A DNA stretch of 64,000 nt, from the NCBI GenBank assembly GCA_963696625.1, contig CAVOKZ010000020.1, positions 1 to 64,000 of the forward strand. Reading direction: 5' to 3'. Positions 19,042 to 28,635 of the stretch are shown here, in pieces. The notes under the pieces were generated by a model, which was not told the origin of the DNA, ran no database searches, and worked only from the letters and a program-made list of their open reading frames with translations. The translations under genes were made by a program, and so were the position numbers. This DNA is from JAWVFN01 sp963696625. Lineage in GTDB: Bacteria > Actinomycetota > Thermoleophilia > Solirubrobacterales > 70-9. Numbering within the stretch: the first letter of the stretch is position 1; every line of letters begins with the position of its first letter.

Positions 19042-19704
19042 TAGGGCGCGCGGGAGACCACCGTCTGGCCGCCCTTCTTGCAGACCAGCACCTTGGCGGC
19101 CTCGAGGTCGATCGTGCAGCTCCAGCCGCCGACCCGGGTCTGGTTGTTGGCGAGCGCGGTGAGCGCCACGTTGTGTGCCTGTGTGCAGTCTGCCGGAGGG
19201 CTACCGGCGGAGCTGACCGGATAGGGCTGACCGTTGCCGATCACCGGCTCGCAGTCGCTGACGCTTCCGCCGGAGGGCTGTGTGGTGGGCGGCACGACCG
19301 GGGTCGTCGGCACCGTGGAGATCTCGGGCGGGGCTGTGTCGATGGTGGGCGTGGTCTCGGTGGCGATCGTGTCGATCGTCGAAACCGTGTCGGCGACGGT
19401 CGACGGATTGTCCTCGTCGTCGTCGCCGGTGATGAGGATCACGGCGATCACCGCGGCGACGATCGCCAGCAGCGCGGCCAGCAGGACGGGCAGTCGGCGG
19501 CGAGGGCGCGCGGGAAGCTCGCCGGCGACGGGCTCGACCGGAGTCGGCGTCGCACGCGCGGTCGGCGCCCGGTCGGGGCTTCCGGGTCGTCTTTCTCGCG
19601 GCCGGCTTCTTGGCCGCGGCCTTCTTCGGCGCCCGCTTCTTGGCCGCCGGCTTCTTCCTTGCCGCGGCCTTCTTCTTCGCAGCCGGTTTCTTCTTTGCCG
19701 CCAT
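19041..19704 (-). CDS. Lys/Ala-rich basic protein with membrane anchor, frameshifted
   Basis: The N-terminus (from ATG 19704) is a histone-H1-like run of AAKK repeats of about 45 residues. In a second frame it continues with a transmembrane helix (VLLAALLAIVAAVIAVIL), an acidic GDDDEDN, a Thr/Pro-rich stalk and a small C-terminal domain with Cys residues (DCEPVIGNG, DCTQAHNVAL, WSCTIDL, VLVCKKGG). The two halves join through a one-base indel near 19555-19590, so error or decay is possible. If intact it would be an inner-membrane protein with a DNA- or polyanion-binding cytoplasmic tail. No known family is recognised. Confidence 0.6.
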
Positions 19705-19709
19705 AAGCT

Positions 19710-20471
19710 CTAGTTCTCCTTCGGTCGGTACATGCGCTCGGTGACCCGCAGCTTAATTCCCGCCGGGGCGGGACCGTTGAGCCGCATCATCTGGCGCATG
19801 ACGAAGCCCGGCACGACCGAGCGCTTGCCGCGTTCGAAGGCCGCAAGGCTCTCGGCCACGCACTGCTCGGCGGGGATCGAGCCGGGCGGGATCGACTCCT
19901 TGGGGATCTTGGCGATCTCCTGCCACTCGGTCGGGACCGGGCCGGGATTGACCGACATCGCCTTGACGCCGGTGCCCTTGAGCTCGACGTGCAGCGCGTC
20001 CATGAAGGTCTTGGCGAACGCCTTGCTGGCGCTGTAGGTGGTCTCGTAGGGAAGAGGCTGAAAGCCCGCGGTCGAGGCGACCGTGATCACGCCGCCCGAG
20101 CCGCGCTCGACCATCTCGGGCACGAAGGCGTGGGTGAGGATGACGACCGCTTCGCAATTGACCCGGACCATCTCGGCTTCGGAGGCGGCATCGATCTCGA
20201 GGAAGCGCCCGTGGTTGCCGAAGCCGGCGTTGTTGACGAGCAGGTCGACGTCGACGCCGAGCTTCTGCACCTTGCCGTGGAGCTTGTCGGCCTCGTTGGC
20301 GAGGTCGCACTCGATCGCGTGGGCCGTACTCGGCAGCTCTTTCGCGAGCTTGTCGAGACGGTCCTTGCGCCTCGCGACAAGGATCAGCTCGTAGCCTCGC
20401 TCGGCGAGCTGCCGCGCGAACTGCTCCCCGAGCCCCGAGGACGCCCCGGTAACCAAAGCAACGTCTGGCAT
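19710..20471 (-). CDS. Short-chain dehydrogenase/reductase
   Basis: A 253-residue classical SDR. NAD(P)-binding TGASSGLGEQFA is at residues 9-20, NNAGFG at about 85, the catalytic Ser in VASTAGFQPLPYETTYSASKAF and Y-x3-K as YSASK. The tail has PGPVPTEWQ. The substrate is unknown. It is divergent from dgt with only about 70 bp between the starts. Confidence 0.9.
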   Translation of the reverse strand: MPDVALVTGASSGLGEQFARQLAERGYELILVARRKDRLDKLAKELPSTAHAIECDLANEADKLHGKVQKLGVDVDLLVNNAGFGNHGRFLEIDAASEAEMVRVNCEAVVILTHAFVPEMVERGSGGVITVASTAGFQPLPYETTYSASKAFAKTFMDALHVELKGTGVKAMSVNPGPVPTEWQEIAKIPKESIPPGSIPAEQCVAESLAAFERGKRSVVPGFVMRQMMRLNGPAPAGIKLRVTERMYRPKEN

Positions 20472-20540
20472 GCCGGACAGCCTAACCGGCCCCACACCGG
20501 ACCTGCCGGAGTGGCCACTAGGATCGTCTCCGAACCGTTT

Positions 20541-21575
20541 ATGGCCACCGACACCGAGATCCACATCCCTGGACCAGACGCTCCCCTGGAGGAGCGGGTG
20601 CGCGCGTGGGAGCGCGCGGCGCTGTGGGATCTCGCCATTCCGTCCTATCCGGCCGAACGCCGCGAGCCCGAGGAGGACAGCCCGGTCAGGACGCCGTTCC
20701 AGCGCGACCGCGACAGGATCGTCCACTCGAAGGCATTCCGGCGGCTGAAACACAAGACGCAGGTCTTCATCGCGCCCGAGGGCGACCACTACCGGACGCG
20801 GCTGACCCACACGCTTGAGGCCTCCGGCATCTCGCGGACCGTCGCCCGCGCGCTGGGGCTGAACGAGGACCTGACCGAGGCGATCGGGCTCGGCCACGAC
20901 CTCGGCCATCCGCCCTTCGGGCACATCGGCGAGGAGGTGCTCGATCAGGCGCTTTCCGAGCACGGCCGCAGCTTCCGCCACAACGAGCACTCGCTGCGGG
21001 TCGTCGAGGTGCTCGAGCGCGAGGGGCGGGGCCTCAACCTCACCGAGCAGGTCCGCGACGGGATCCTCAACCACACCGGATCCGGGAAGCCGGCGACGCT
21101 CGAGGGACGCGTGGTGCGGATCGTCGACCGCGTCGCCTACATCAACCACGACATCGACGACGCCCTGCGGGCGGGGATCATCGCCGAGGACGATCTGCCG
21201 GCGGCGCAGATCGAGCTGCTCGGGCAGACCGGCAGCGAACGCATCGATCGCCTCGTGCGCGACATGGTCGAGACTTCGCGCACGGCCGGCGACATCGCCC
21301 AGTCCGAGGAGGTCGGCGGGGCGATGCTGAGGCTGCGCAAGTTCATGTTCGAGCGCGTCTACCTCGGGCCCGAGGCGCGCGGCGAGCACGAGCGGGTGCG
21401 GCGGACGCTGCTGGGTCTGTTCGAGCACTACTTGGAGACGCCGGACGAGGTTCCCGAGACCGAGCCGGGCGCCGACCTGCTTCAGCGGGTGACCGATCAC
21501 CTCGCCGGAATGACCGACCGTTACGCGATCGCCCGCTTCAAGGACCTGGCGCTGCCCGAAGAGTCAAGGCTGTGA
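20541..21575 (+). CDS. dgt: Deoxyguanosinetriphosphate triphosphohydrolase-like protein
   Basis: HD-domain dNTP triphosphohydrolase. The 344 residues include DRDRIVHSKAFRRLKHKTQV, RTRLTHTLEASGISRT, the HD pair GLGHDLGHPPFGHIGEE, and HNEHSLRVVE. It lies directly upstream of dnaG, an arrangement common in actinobacteria. The ATG at 20541 is the best start because upstream sequence is the divergent SDR promoter. Confidence 0.93.
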   Translation: MATDTEIHIPGPDAPLEERVRAWERAALWDLAIPSYPAERREPEEDSPVRTPFQRDRDRIVHSKAFRRLKHKTQVFIAPEGDHYRTRLTHTLEASGISRTVARALGLNEDLTEAIGLGHDLGHPPFGHIGEEVLDQALSEHGRSFRHNEHSLRVVEVLEREGRGLNLTEQVRDGILNHTGSGKPATLEGRVVRIVDRVAYINHDIDDALRAGIIAEDDLPAAQIELLGQTGSERIDRLVRDMVETSRTAGDIAQSEEVGGAMLRLRKFMFERVYLGPEARGEHERVRRTLLGLFEHYLETPDEVPETEPGADLLQRVTDHLAGMTDRYAIARFKDLALPEESRL

Positions 21576-21643
21576 TGATCGAATTCAAATCCGGGTGTGA
21601 CCGGGGATTCGCCCGGCCAAGCAGATCAAGGACGCAGGGTGCA

Positions 21644-21664
21644 GCCTTTGGCGGCGCCAAAGGC
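21644..21664. terminator. Hairpin in the dgt-dnaG gap
   Basis: The 9-bp arms GCCTTTGGC and GCCAAAGGC are separated by GGC, about 70 nt after dgt and 76 nt before dnaG. No T-run follows, so an attenuator or RNA-stability role is as likely as termination. Confidence 0.4.
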
Positions 21665-21739
21665 AAACCCGAGGACGCCGAGATGCGCAGTGCCGGGTGG
21701 ATCATCCGGGTGCGCGGGGATTTGGGTTCGGTCATCTAA

Positions 21740-23502
21740 GTGGCGAAGTTCTCGCCCGACACCGTCGACCGCGTCAAGGAGGCCGCCGACATCGTCGAGA
21801 TCGTCTCGGCTTACAGCGATCTGCGCCAGCGCGGCCAGGATCACTGGGGGCTGTGTCCCTTCCACGACGAGCGGACGCCCTCGTTCAAGGTCAACCCGCG
21901 CGACAAGCTCTACTACTGCTTCAGCTGCGAGGCGAGCGGCGACGTGATCCGCTTCGTCGAGGAGAAGGAGGGGCTCAACTTCCCCGAGGCGGTCGAGTCG
22001 CTCGCGGATCGCTACGGGGTCGAGATCGTTCGCGAGAACGAGGATCCGAAGGCGGAGGCGCGGAGGCGAAAGCGGGCCCGGCTGCTCGAGCTGCTCGAGC
22101 GCACGGCGGCGTTCTACGCGACCTACCTCCGCGACGCGCCCGAGGCGGCGAAGTCGCGGGAGTACCTGGCCGGCCGCGGCCTCTCCGAAGAGACGCTGGC
22201 GAAGTTCGAGGTCGGCTTTGCGCCCAACCGCTGGGACACGGTGATGATGCGCGGCCAGCAGGCCGGGTTCTCGCTCGAGGAGCTGGTCGAGTCGGGTCTC
22301 GTCACCCGCGGCCAGAAGGGCCCGCAGGACAAGTTCCGGGCGCGGATCATGTTCCCGATCCGCGACCACAAGGGGAAGGTCGTCGGCTTCGGCGGCCGCG
22401 CGACGCGCGAGGGGCAGCGGGCGAAGTACATGAACTCGCCCGAGGGCGAGCCTTCCACAAGAGCCGCATCCTCTACGGCTTCGACCGGGCGCGGGCGGTG
22501 GTGGTGAAGACCAAGCGGGCGGTGGTGGTCGAGGGCTACACCGACGTGCTCGCGCTGCACCAGGCGGGCATCGAGGACTCGGTGGCGGTGATGGGCACGG
22601 CGCTGACCGAGGACCAGGTGAAGCTGCTGTCGGGCAACTGCGAGGAGCTGGTGCTGGCGATGGACGCCGACCAGGCCGGCCAGGACGCGATGATCCGGGC
22701 ACAGGCGATGGCGGCGCAGAAGAGCCTGACCCTGCGTGTCGCCGCGCTGCCCGGCGGCAAGGACCCGGCCGACCTGCTGCAGACGGGCGAGGCAGACGCC
22801 TTCGGCGCGGCGCTCGAGGGCGCCGTCGACTACTCGGCGTTCCGGGTCGGCGTGGCGCTCGATCGCGCCGATCTCGGCTCGGGGTCGGGGCGCGAGAAGG
22901 CGCTGACCGAGGTGGTCCCCGTGCTCAAGGCGCTCGGCGACACCGTGGCGCGCGACGAGCAGGTGCGGAGGGTCGCCTCGGCGCTCGAGGTCGGGCCCGA
23001 GCTGGTCTCGCGGCGGGTCGACGCGGCGGCGGCTCCGCGCCCGGCCGATGCGGCGCGCCCAGCCTCGGAGTCCGAGCCGGCGCCCGCGCCGGTGCCGCTC
23101 ACCCCGCGCGAGATCCGCGAGCGCCAGCTGTTCCAGATGTGCATCGCCGACCCGGGGGAGGGGAGGGCATGGCTCGAGAAGATCGACGAGGCCCACCTCT
23201 CCTCGCCGCTGGCCGGCCGCGTGGTCGTCTGGCTCCGCGCCCACCTCGACGACCCGACCGCCGGCCTGCCGCGCAACGACGACGAGCTCGTCTCGCTCGT
23301 CACCCAGCTGGTGATGAGCGCCGACCGCGACCTCGCCTCGGGCGAGGCGATGGAGCTCAACTTCCTCCTGCTCGAACAGCGAGCCCTCGAAGACCGCATC
23401 GCCGAGGCAAAGGCAGCAGGCGACTACGCGGCGCAGCAGGCGCTCAGCAACGAACGCGCCGCCCTGGTCCAGCGCATAGCCGGCGCCGAACAGGTCGCTT
23501 AG
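21740..23502 (+). CDS. dnaG: DNA primase, one apparent frameshift
   Basis: Synthesises RNA primers at the replication fork. The joined product is about 587 residues. The CHC2 zinc finger (GLCPFHDERTPSF ... YYCFSC; C39, H42, C60, C63) is intact. The TOPRIM domain has VVVEGYTDVLALHQ and LAMDADQAGQDA, and a C-terminal helicase-binding region follows. The frame breaks near 22451, where GAGCCTTCC replaces the expected GAGCTCTTCC (PEGELFHKSR). A missing T in an essential gene strongly suggests a sequence error. The start is GTG at 21740. Confidence 0.93.
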
Positions 23503-23555
23503 CGGCACGAACATACGTTCGCTTTTCCGTCCGGTCGGCATGGCACTTTCGATTC

Positions 23556-24053
23556 ATGGACGAGATCAACGAGGCCCCGGCGACGATCCGCGTACGGGCG
23601 CCCATCCACGAGGCCGGTCTTGGCACCGAGTGCATGAGCGCCGCGCCCGACCCCAAATCCGATGACCAGGCGGTCCTGCTCAACACCCCCTTCTGGGTCG
23701 ACGATCTCAACTACGGCGACATCGTCAAGCTCGGGCCGCCCGACGACATCGGCCTGCGCCCGATCGTCGAGGTGGTAGTCGCCAGCGGCCACCGCCACGT
23801 CCTGGCGCTCACCGGCCCTCATCCGAGCGCCGGCCTCTACCAGACGCTGATCCAGGAGTTCCCCGACCACGCGCTGCGGATCGAAGGCCACGCCGACGCG
23901 ATGCTCTGCGTCAGCGTCCACCCTGATTTCGACCCGGAGGATGTCTCTGGGGTGATTGCGATGTGGATGGACGAACAGGGCCTCGACGACCGCGGCATCG
24001 TCAGCCCCGTTTGCGAAACGAAGATCGGTCCTCTGGAGTGGCCGACCCGATGA
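23556..24053 (+). CDS. DUF4265 family protein
   Basis: A 165-residue acidic soluble protein. The segment NTPFWVDDLNYGDIVKL followed by RPIVEVVVASGHRHVLAL is typical of DUF4265 proteins, which often sit near nucleases or toxin-like genes and whose role is unknown. The ATG at 23556 is used. The stop overlaps the next ATG (ATGA), so it is coupled to the HNH endonuclease gene. Confidence 0.72.
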   Translation: MDEINEAPATIRVRAPIHEAGLGTECMSAAPDPKSDDQAVLLNTPFWVDDLNYGDIVKLGPPDDIGLRPIVEVVVASGHRHVLALTGPHPSAGLYQTLIQEFPDHALRIEGHADAMLCVSVHPDFDPEDVSGVIAMWMDEQGLDDRGIVSPVCETKIGPLEWPTR

Positions 24054-24796
24054 GCGACGCGTTGCCCGAAAAGGGGTTCCTCCAGAGCTGCATCGCGCAG
24101 GGGATGTCACTCGAGCAGATCGGAGAGCTGGTCGGCAAGCACCCGTCCACGGTGAGCTACCACCTGAAGAAGCACGGCCTTAGGCCGGTTGGGCAGGAAC
24201 GGCACGCGCCGACCGGTGCGGTTGATCCCGAGCGCCTGCGTTTCTTGATCGAAGAGCAGGGTGCGTCGATCCACACGGCCGCGAGCGAGTTCGGATCTTC
24301 GTACTCCACGACCCGTTATTGGGTGCGGAAGCTTGGGCTCAAGACGCGCCGGATGATCCGCCTCCAGCAGTCTCGAGAGGCCAGGGCGAACGGGGACGGT
24401 GGAGCGTGGCTCGAATGTCTCGTGCATGGGCAGACCTGGTTCTTTGCTCGGCCTGACTCTGGATTCCGATGCTCTAAATGTTCGTCCGAGGCTGTGTCGA
24501 ACTCACGCCGGCGTCTCAAGCTTCGCCTCGTCGAGCGCGCAGGTGGATGCTGCGAGCTTTGCGCGTACGACCGCTGCGTATGGGCGCTTCAGTTCCATCA
24601 CGTAGTCCCGGAGCTGAAGAAGTTCAATCTGAGCCGAGAGGGGGTTACGAGGTCATTTGAGGAGGCGGCGGAAGAGGCCGACAAGTGCGTCCTGCTCTGC
24701 GCAAACTGCCATGCGGAACTCGAGGCCGGACTCGTCGAGTTGCCGACCGAGCTGCTGGAGGTAAGGTTGTTGGCGGCCGAGCCCGTTCCGAACTAG
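24050..24796 (+). CDS. HNH endonuclease with N-terminal helix-turn-helix
   Basis: A 248-residue protein. The N-terminal 50 residues form a sigma-like/Lrp-like HTH (SLEQIGELVGKHPSTVSYHL), followed by a second HTH-like segment (AASEFGSSYSTTRYWVRKLG). A Cys pair RCSKC precedes the HNH nuclease with CELC, QFHHVVPELK (the HH of HNH), and LLCANCHAELE. The combination of sequence-reading HTH domains with HNH recalls homing or mobile-element nucleases. It ends 18 nt before a tRNA-Asn gene and codon usage is less GC-biased than its neighbours, both consistent with acquisition. Confidence 0.85.
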   Translation: MSDALPEKGFLQSCIAQGMSLEQIGELVGKHPSTVSYHLKKHGLRPVGQERHAPTGAVDPERLRFLIEEQGASIHTAASEFGSSYSTTRYWVRKLGLKTRRMIRLQQSREARANGDGGAWLECLVHGQTWFFARPDSGFRCSKCSSEAVSNSRRRLKLRLVERAGGCCELCAYDRCVWALQFHHVVPELKKFNLSREGVTRSFEEAAEEADKCVLLCANCHAELEAGLVELPTELLEVRLLAAEPVPN

Positions 24797-24814
24797 CTCA
24801 GCTGGCTTAACTGA

Positions 24815-24889
24815 TCCGGGGTAGCTCAACTAGGCCAGAGCGCTCGACTGTTAATCGAGAGGTTGTGGGTTCGATTCCCACCCCCGGAG
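24815..24889 (+). tRNA. tRNA-Asn(GTT)
   Basis: A 75-nt cloverleaf. Acceptor TCCGGGG pairs with CCCCGGA, discriminator G. D-arm GCTC...GAGC, anticodon stem CTCGA/TCGAG with loop CTGTTAA (anticodon GTT), and T-arm GTGGG-TTCGATT-CCCAC. Confidence 0.95.
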
Positions 24890-24898
24890 CTCTCTCCT

Positions 24899-25891
24899 CT
24901 AGCGGTGCTTGACGCCTTCCTTGGCGAACGGCCCGAGCTGGTGGCCGCTGACGATGTGGCCCTCGAGCGCCTCGTCGATCGCGCTCAGCACCTCATCTGA
25001 AAGCTCAGTCCCCGATGCCTCGGCATTGGCGTGCACCTGCTCGGGTCGTGTGGCCCCGACGATCGCCGAGGCGACCTCCTCGCGGCGCAGGACCCAGCCG
25101 AGCGCCATCTGCGGCATCGTCAGCCCGGCGCCCTCGGCGATCGGGACCAGCTTCTGAACGGCCTCGAGCAGCCCGACCTCCATGTAGCGGCTGATCGCAA
25201 GGCTCATCTCGTCGCTCGCGGCGCGCGAGTCCGGCGGCGGCTGCTCGCCCGGCTTGTACTTGCCGCTGAGCACGCCCTGGGCCATCGGCGACCAGCAGAT
25301 CTGCGAGATCCCGTTCTGGGCGCAGAGCGGGAAGATCTCCTCCTCCGGCGCCCGCCAGATCGCGTTGTACTGAGGCTGCGAGGAGACGAACTTCTTCGCC
25401 CCCTCGACCGCGAGCGCCGCGTCGATCTGCTCCGGGGTCCACTCGCTGAAGCCGATCTGGCGCGCCTTGCCGGCCTCGACCACCTCGGTCAGCCCCTCCA
25501 TCGTCTCCTCGATCGCGACCCCGGTGTCGAAGCGGTGGCACTGGTAGAGGTCGACGTGGTCGGTTTGCAGCCGCGCCAGCGAAGCGTCGATCTGCTTGTG
25601 GATCTGCTCCTTGGAGAGCCCGGCGTCGGTCTCCGACATCGGGAAGTAGACCTTGGTCGCGAGCACGTAGGAATCGCGGTCGAACCCGGAGAGGATCTCG
25701 CCCCAGGCCTCCTCCGAGGCCCCGACTCCGTAGACGTTGGCGGTGTCGAAGAAGTTGATCCCGGCGTCGAACGCGGCTTTCGTGCAGGCCTCGGTCTGCT
25801 CGCGCTCGATTCCGCCCGAGTAGGTCAGCCATGATCCGAGCGAGATCTCCGAGACCTGGATGTCGCTGTCGCCGAGCTGCCGGAACTTCAC
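24899..25891 (-). CDS. Aldo/keto reductase
   Basis: A 330-residue TIM-barrel NADPH-dependent oxidoreductase, similar to the potassium-channel-beta-like/YghZ group. Catalytic residues are visible: D in INFFDTANVYG, Y in NVYGVGASEE, K in LATKVYFPM and H in DLYQCHRFD. C-terminal NADP-binding motif is VASAIVGATRPEQV. The GTG start at 25891 gives MKFRQLGDSDIQVSEISLG, the usual N-terminus. Confidence 0.92.
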   Translation of the reverse strand: MKFRQLGDSDIQVSEISLGSWLTYSGGIEREQTEACTKAAFDAGINFFDTANVYGVGASEEAWGEILSGFDRDSYVLATKVYFPMSETDAGLSKEQIHKQIDASLARLQTDHVDLYQCHRFDTGVAIEETMEGLTEVVEAGKARQIGFSEWTPEQIDAALAVEGAKKFVSSQPQYNAIWRAPEEEIFPLCAQNGISQICWSPMAQGVLSGKYKPGEQPPPDSRAASDEMSLAISRYMEVGLLEAVQKLVPIAEGAGLTMPQMALGWVLRREEVASAIVGATRPEQVHANAEASGTELSDEVLSAIDEALEGHIVSGHQLGPFAKEGVKHR

Positions 25892-25932
25892 GGCAGTGAC
25901 TCTACCCAGGCCCCGGCGCCGCCGAACACGCT

Positions 25933-27126
25933 TTAGGTGCGAGCCAGCCCCTCGACCGCGGCGGCGCCCGCCTCGGCGCCGTCGTGCTCGCGGCTCCAGG
26001 CGGCCAGCTCTCGTGCCCGGTCGCGGTAGCTCCCGTCGCCGAGGATCCGCCTGACCGCGGAGCGCAGCGACTTCGGCCCGAGCAGCCGCCGCGGCAGCGA
26101 CAGCCCCGCGCCCGACCACTGAACCCGCATTCCGTTCTCGGCCATGTCGCCAACCGCCGGGCAGCAGAGCACCGGCGTTCCCGAGTCGAGCGCCCGCGCC
26201 ACCGTCCCGTGCCCGCCGTGGCAGACGACCACGTCGGCGAGCGGCATCAGCTGCGAGTAGCTCAGCCACGGCTCGAGCACGGCGTTGTCGGGCACCTCGA
26301 GCCGCTCGATCGGCCGGTGCTTGTTGGTCGTCGCCACCACCCGCACCGGCTCGTCGGCGAGCCCGTCGAGCGCCGCCCTCAGCATCACGCACATCGGGTC
26401 CTGGGCGGTGCTCGGCGCGACCAGCACCAGCGGCTCCTCGCCCTCGGGGATCGCGATCTCCTCCCAGGGCAGCTCGAAGAACATCGGCCCGGTGACCAGC
26501 GCCTGGGGCGGCCACTCGCGCGGGTACTCGAGCTGGGGGAAGGTCGCCACCATCGCCAGCTCGGCGCTGGTGCCGCCGTGGAAACGATCCATCGGCTCGA
26601 GGCCGAGGCGCTCGCGAGTCGCGTTGAGGTCGCGCAGCCCCTGGCGCAGCCCGATCTTGAGCAGCGGCAGGGGCAGCCGCCAAGCGAGCCTGCCGACCGG
26701 GGTCCGCGGCGGCCGCCAGCCGAGCGAGAACAGCGGCATTCCCGGTTCCTGAACCGGGAACACGTGGGGGATCAGGGTCGCGCGCTTGGCCCCCGCGACC
26801 TCGGCCGCCAGCGCCGGCGCCGGCGTGAGGATGTCGTTGACGACGACGTCCGGCTTGTAGTCGGAGATCAACCCGACCAGCGCCTGCGCCGCGTCGGCGG
26901 CGGTGCGCCCGTCGTCGGAGTCGGCCCCCGGCGGCGGGTACACCTGGTAGGCCTGCGCCGCCGTGAACGGCAGCCCGGCGCCCTCGGCGGCCTCGCGCCA
27001 CTGGGCCCAGCTCTCGACCAGCACCTCGTGCCCGCGAGCCTGCAGCGCCTGCGCCAGCGCGAAGGCGGGGAAGCAGTGCCCCGGGTCGCCGAAGGCGGCG
27101 ACGATGAAACGCAATCGTCCGCCCAT
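25933..27126 (-). CDS. Glycosyltransferase, MGT/UGT-like (GT1 family)
   Basis: A 397-residue GT-B fold enzyme. The N-terminus FIVAAFGDPGHCFPAFALAQALQARGHEV is the acceptor-domain signature. The C-terminal donor-binding motif reads WLSYSQLMPLADVVVCHGGHGTVARALDSGTPVL, with the HGGxGT core. Related enzymes glycosylate natural products, sterols or lipids using UDP-sugars. Its acceptor is unknown. It is divergent from the small gene at 27153. Confidence 0.88.
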   Translation of the reverse strand: MGGRLRFIVAAFGDPGHCFPAFALAQALQARGHEVLVESWAQWREAAEGAGLPFTAAQAYQVYPPPGADSDDGRTAADAAQALVGLISDYKPDVVVNDILTPAPALAAEVAGAKRATLIPHVFPVQEPGMPLFSLGWRPPRTPVGRLAWRLPLPLLKIGLRQGLRDLNATRERLGLEPMDRFHGGTSAELAMVATFPQLEYPREWPPQALVTGPMFFELPWEEIAIPEGEEPLVLVAPSTAQDPMCVMLRAALDGLADEPVRVVATTNKHRPIERLEVPDNAVLEPWLSYSQLMPLADVVVCHGGHGTVARALDSGTPVLCCPAVGDMAENGMRVQWSGAGLSLPRRLLGPKSLRSAVRRILGDGSYRDRARELAAWSREHDGAEAGAAAVEGLART

Positions 27127-27152
27127 CACTCTGGTGTGCCGGTGGTATCCAT

Positions 27153-27695
27153 GTGCTCGTGAACAAGCGACGCAGCTCATCCCAGCGCCTCCGCAACGCA
27201 GTGGAGGCGATGCCCCCCGCGACGCGGGAGGCGATGCTACGCGGGATCGCCGAGAACGAGATCATCGTCGGCGCCTACGTCGACAACGCGACCGGCGGCA
27301 TCTGCCCGATGCTCGCCGCCCACCGCTGCGGCGGGCGCACCGCCTTCGGTACCTTCGCCCGCGCCTGGGACCAGTTCACCAGCGCCGACCCCAAGCGCCC
27401 GCGCCCGGCGAGTAGGCGCGAGATACGTGCCCTGCGCGGGTATCTCGAGCGCGCAATGATCGGCGACGATCTCTCGCGCACCCCGCTCGCCGACGAGGTC
27501 CGTGAGGTTCAGGCGACCCGCCGACGTCTCGCCGAAGCCGACGCCCGCGACGACGCCGAGGTCACGGTCGAGGACGTCCTCGCCGGCGCCCACGCCGAAG
27601 CCGAGCAGGAGCGCAGCGAGCGGCTCGCCCGCGAGGCCACAACGGAACCTGTGTTGGATCCCGCTCTGCTCAGGGAAGAGCGCCCCGAAGTCTAG
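27153..27695 (+). CDS. Conserved hypothetical protein
   Basis: About 178-180 residues; the start is GTG 27153 or GTG 27159. A basic N-terminus (NKRRSSSQRLRNAVEAMP) leads to GAYVDNATGGICPMLAAHRCGGRTAFGTFARAWDQFT and a helical, acidic C-terminal half. No catalytic motif is recognised. It is followed 10 nt later by the glycosyltransferase at 27706, so co-transcription is likely. Confidence 0.65.
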   Translation: MLVNKRRSSSQRLRNAVEAMPPATREAMLRGIAENEIIVGAYVDNATGGICPMLAAHRCGGRTAFGTFARAWDQFTSADPKRPRPASRREIRALRGYLERAMIGDDLSRTPLADEVREVQATRRRLAEADARDDAEVTVEDVLAGAHAEAEQERSERLAREATTEPVLDPALLREERPEV

Positions 27696-27705
27696 TCTGG
27701 CGCCC

Positions 27706-28635
27706 GTGCCCCGGGCGCCCAAGATCTCGGTCGTCGTCCCCGTCCGCAACGGGGAGGACACCGTCGGCATCTGCATCGACTCGCTGCTCGACTGCGACTA
27801 CCCCGATTCCGATCGGGAGATCCTCGTCGTCGACAACGGCTCCGGCGACGACACCGCGGCCGAGATCAACGCCCGCCCTGTCACCTACCTCTACGAAGCG
27901 GAGCGGGGCGTCTCGCACGCCCGCAACCGCGGCATCAAGGCCGCCCGCGGTGAGATCGTCGCGCTGCTCGACGGCGACTGCGTCGTCGTCCCGGAGTGGT
28001 TGACCGAGATCGAACGGCCCTTCGAGGATCCCTCGGTTGGGTGCGTCGCCGGCGAGCTTGAGAACCGGCCGCCGCGAACCGCCGCCGAGCGCCAGGCCGA
28101 GCGCATGCTGGGCCGCTGGCAGCGCTTCGCGGTCAACTCCGATCCGCCCTACGCGGTCACCGCCAACGCCGCCTTCCGCCGCAGGGTGCTCGAGCAGCTC
28201 GGCGGCTTCGATCCCGAGATGCCGCGGGCCCAGGACGTCGAGCTCGGCCGCCGGTTCCACGCCCGCAGCGATCTGCGACTGGCGTTCAGCCCCGGTGCAA
28301 TAGCCCGCCACCGGCACACGACCACGGCGAGGCACTTCTTCCGCCAGCAGCTCGGCTGGGCCTACGGCGCGGGCCTGCTGGAGGCGCGCCTCGACGGCGA
28401 TGAGCGCGTCCCGCCGCCGAAGCTGAGCTACGTGACCGTCACCGCCCGCGGCCTCGCCAACGTGCTGTTGCACCGTGCCCGCGGGCGCGGCGAACACCGC
28501 TGGCTGGAGGACGCCTGGTTCTCGTTTCTGCGGCAGGGCGCCTGGTTCACCGGAATCCGGGCAGGCCGCCTGCGCGGGTCGCTGAAGCGCGGGCCTAGGG
28601 CGAAGCCATCCCGAGCAGCTCGCTCGGGCGCATGA
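27706..28635 (+). CDS. Family 2 glycosyltransferase
   Basis: A 309-residue GT-A enzyme. SVVVPVRNGEDTVGICIDSLL opens the nucleotide-binding fold, LVVDNGSGDDT and LLDGDCVVVP supply the metal/nucleotide-binding aspartates, and TANAAFRRRVLEQLGGFD with AQDVELGRRF follows. The C-terminus (RHFFRQQLGWAYGAGLL) is typical of GT2 members acting on polysaccharide or glycolipid precursors. The end overlaps the convergent SDR gene by 41 nt. Confidence 0.88.
   Translation: MPRAPKISVVVPVRNGEDTVGICIDSLLDCDYPDSDREILVVDNGSGDDTAAEINARPVTYLYEAERGVSHARNRGIKAARGEIVALLDGDCVVVPEWLTEIERPFEDPSVGCVAGELENRPPRTAAERQAERMLGRWQRFAVNSDPPYAVTANAAFRRRVLEQLGGFDPEMPRAQDVELGRRFHARSDLRLAFSPGAIARHRHTTTARHFFRQQLGWAYGAGLLEARLDGDERVPPPKLSYVTVTARGLANVLLHRARGRGEHRWLEDAWFSFLRQGAWFTGIRAGRLRGSLKRGPRAKPSRAARSGA

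Noticed and set aside
15629..19049. CRISPR array
   Set aside because: The repeats are few, kilobases apart, in both orientations and with variable arms. No regular spacers or cas genes are present anywhere in the window.
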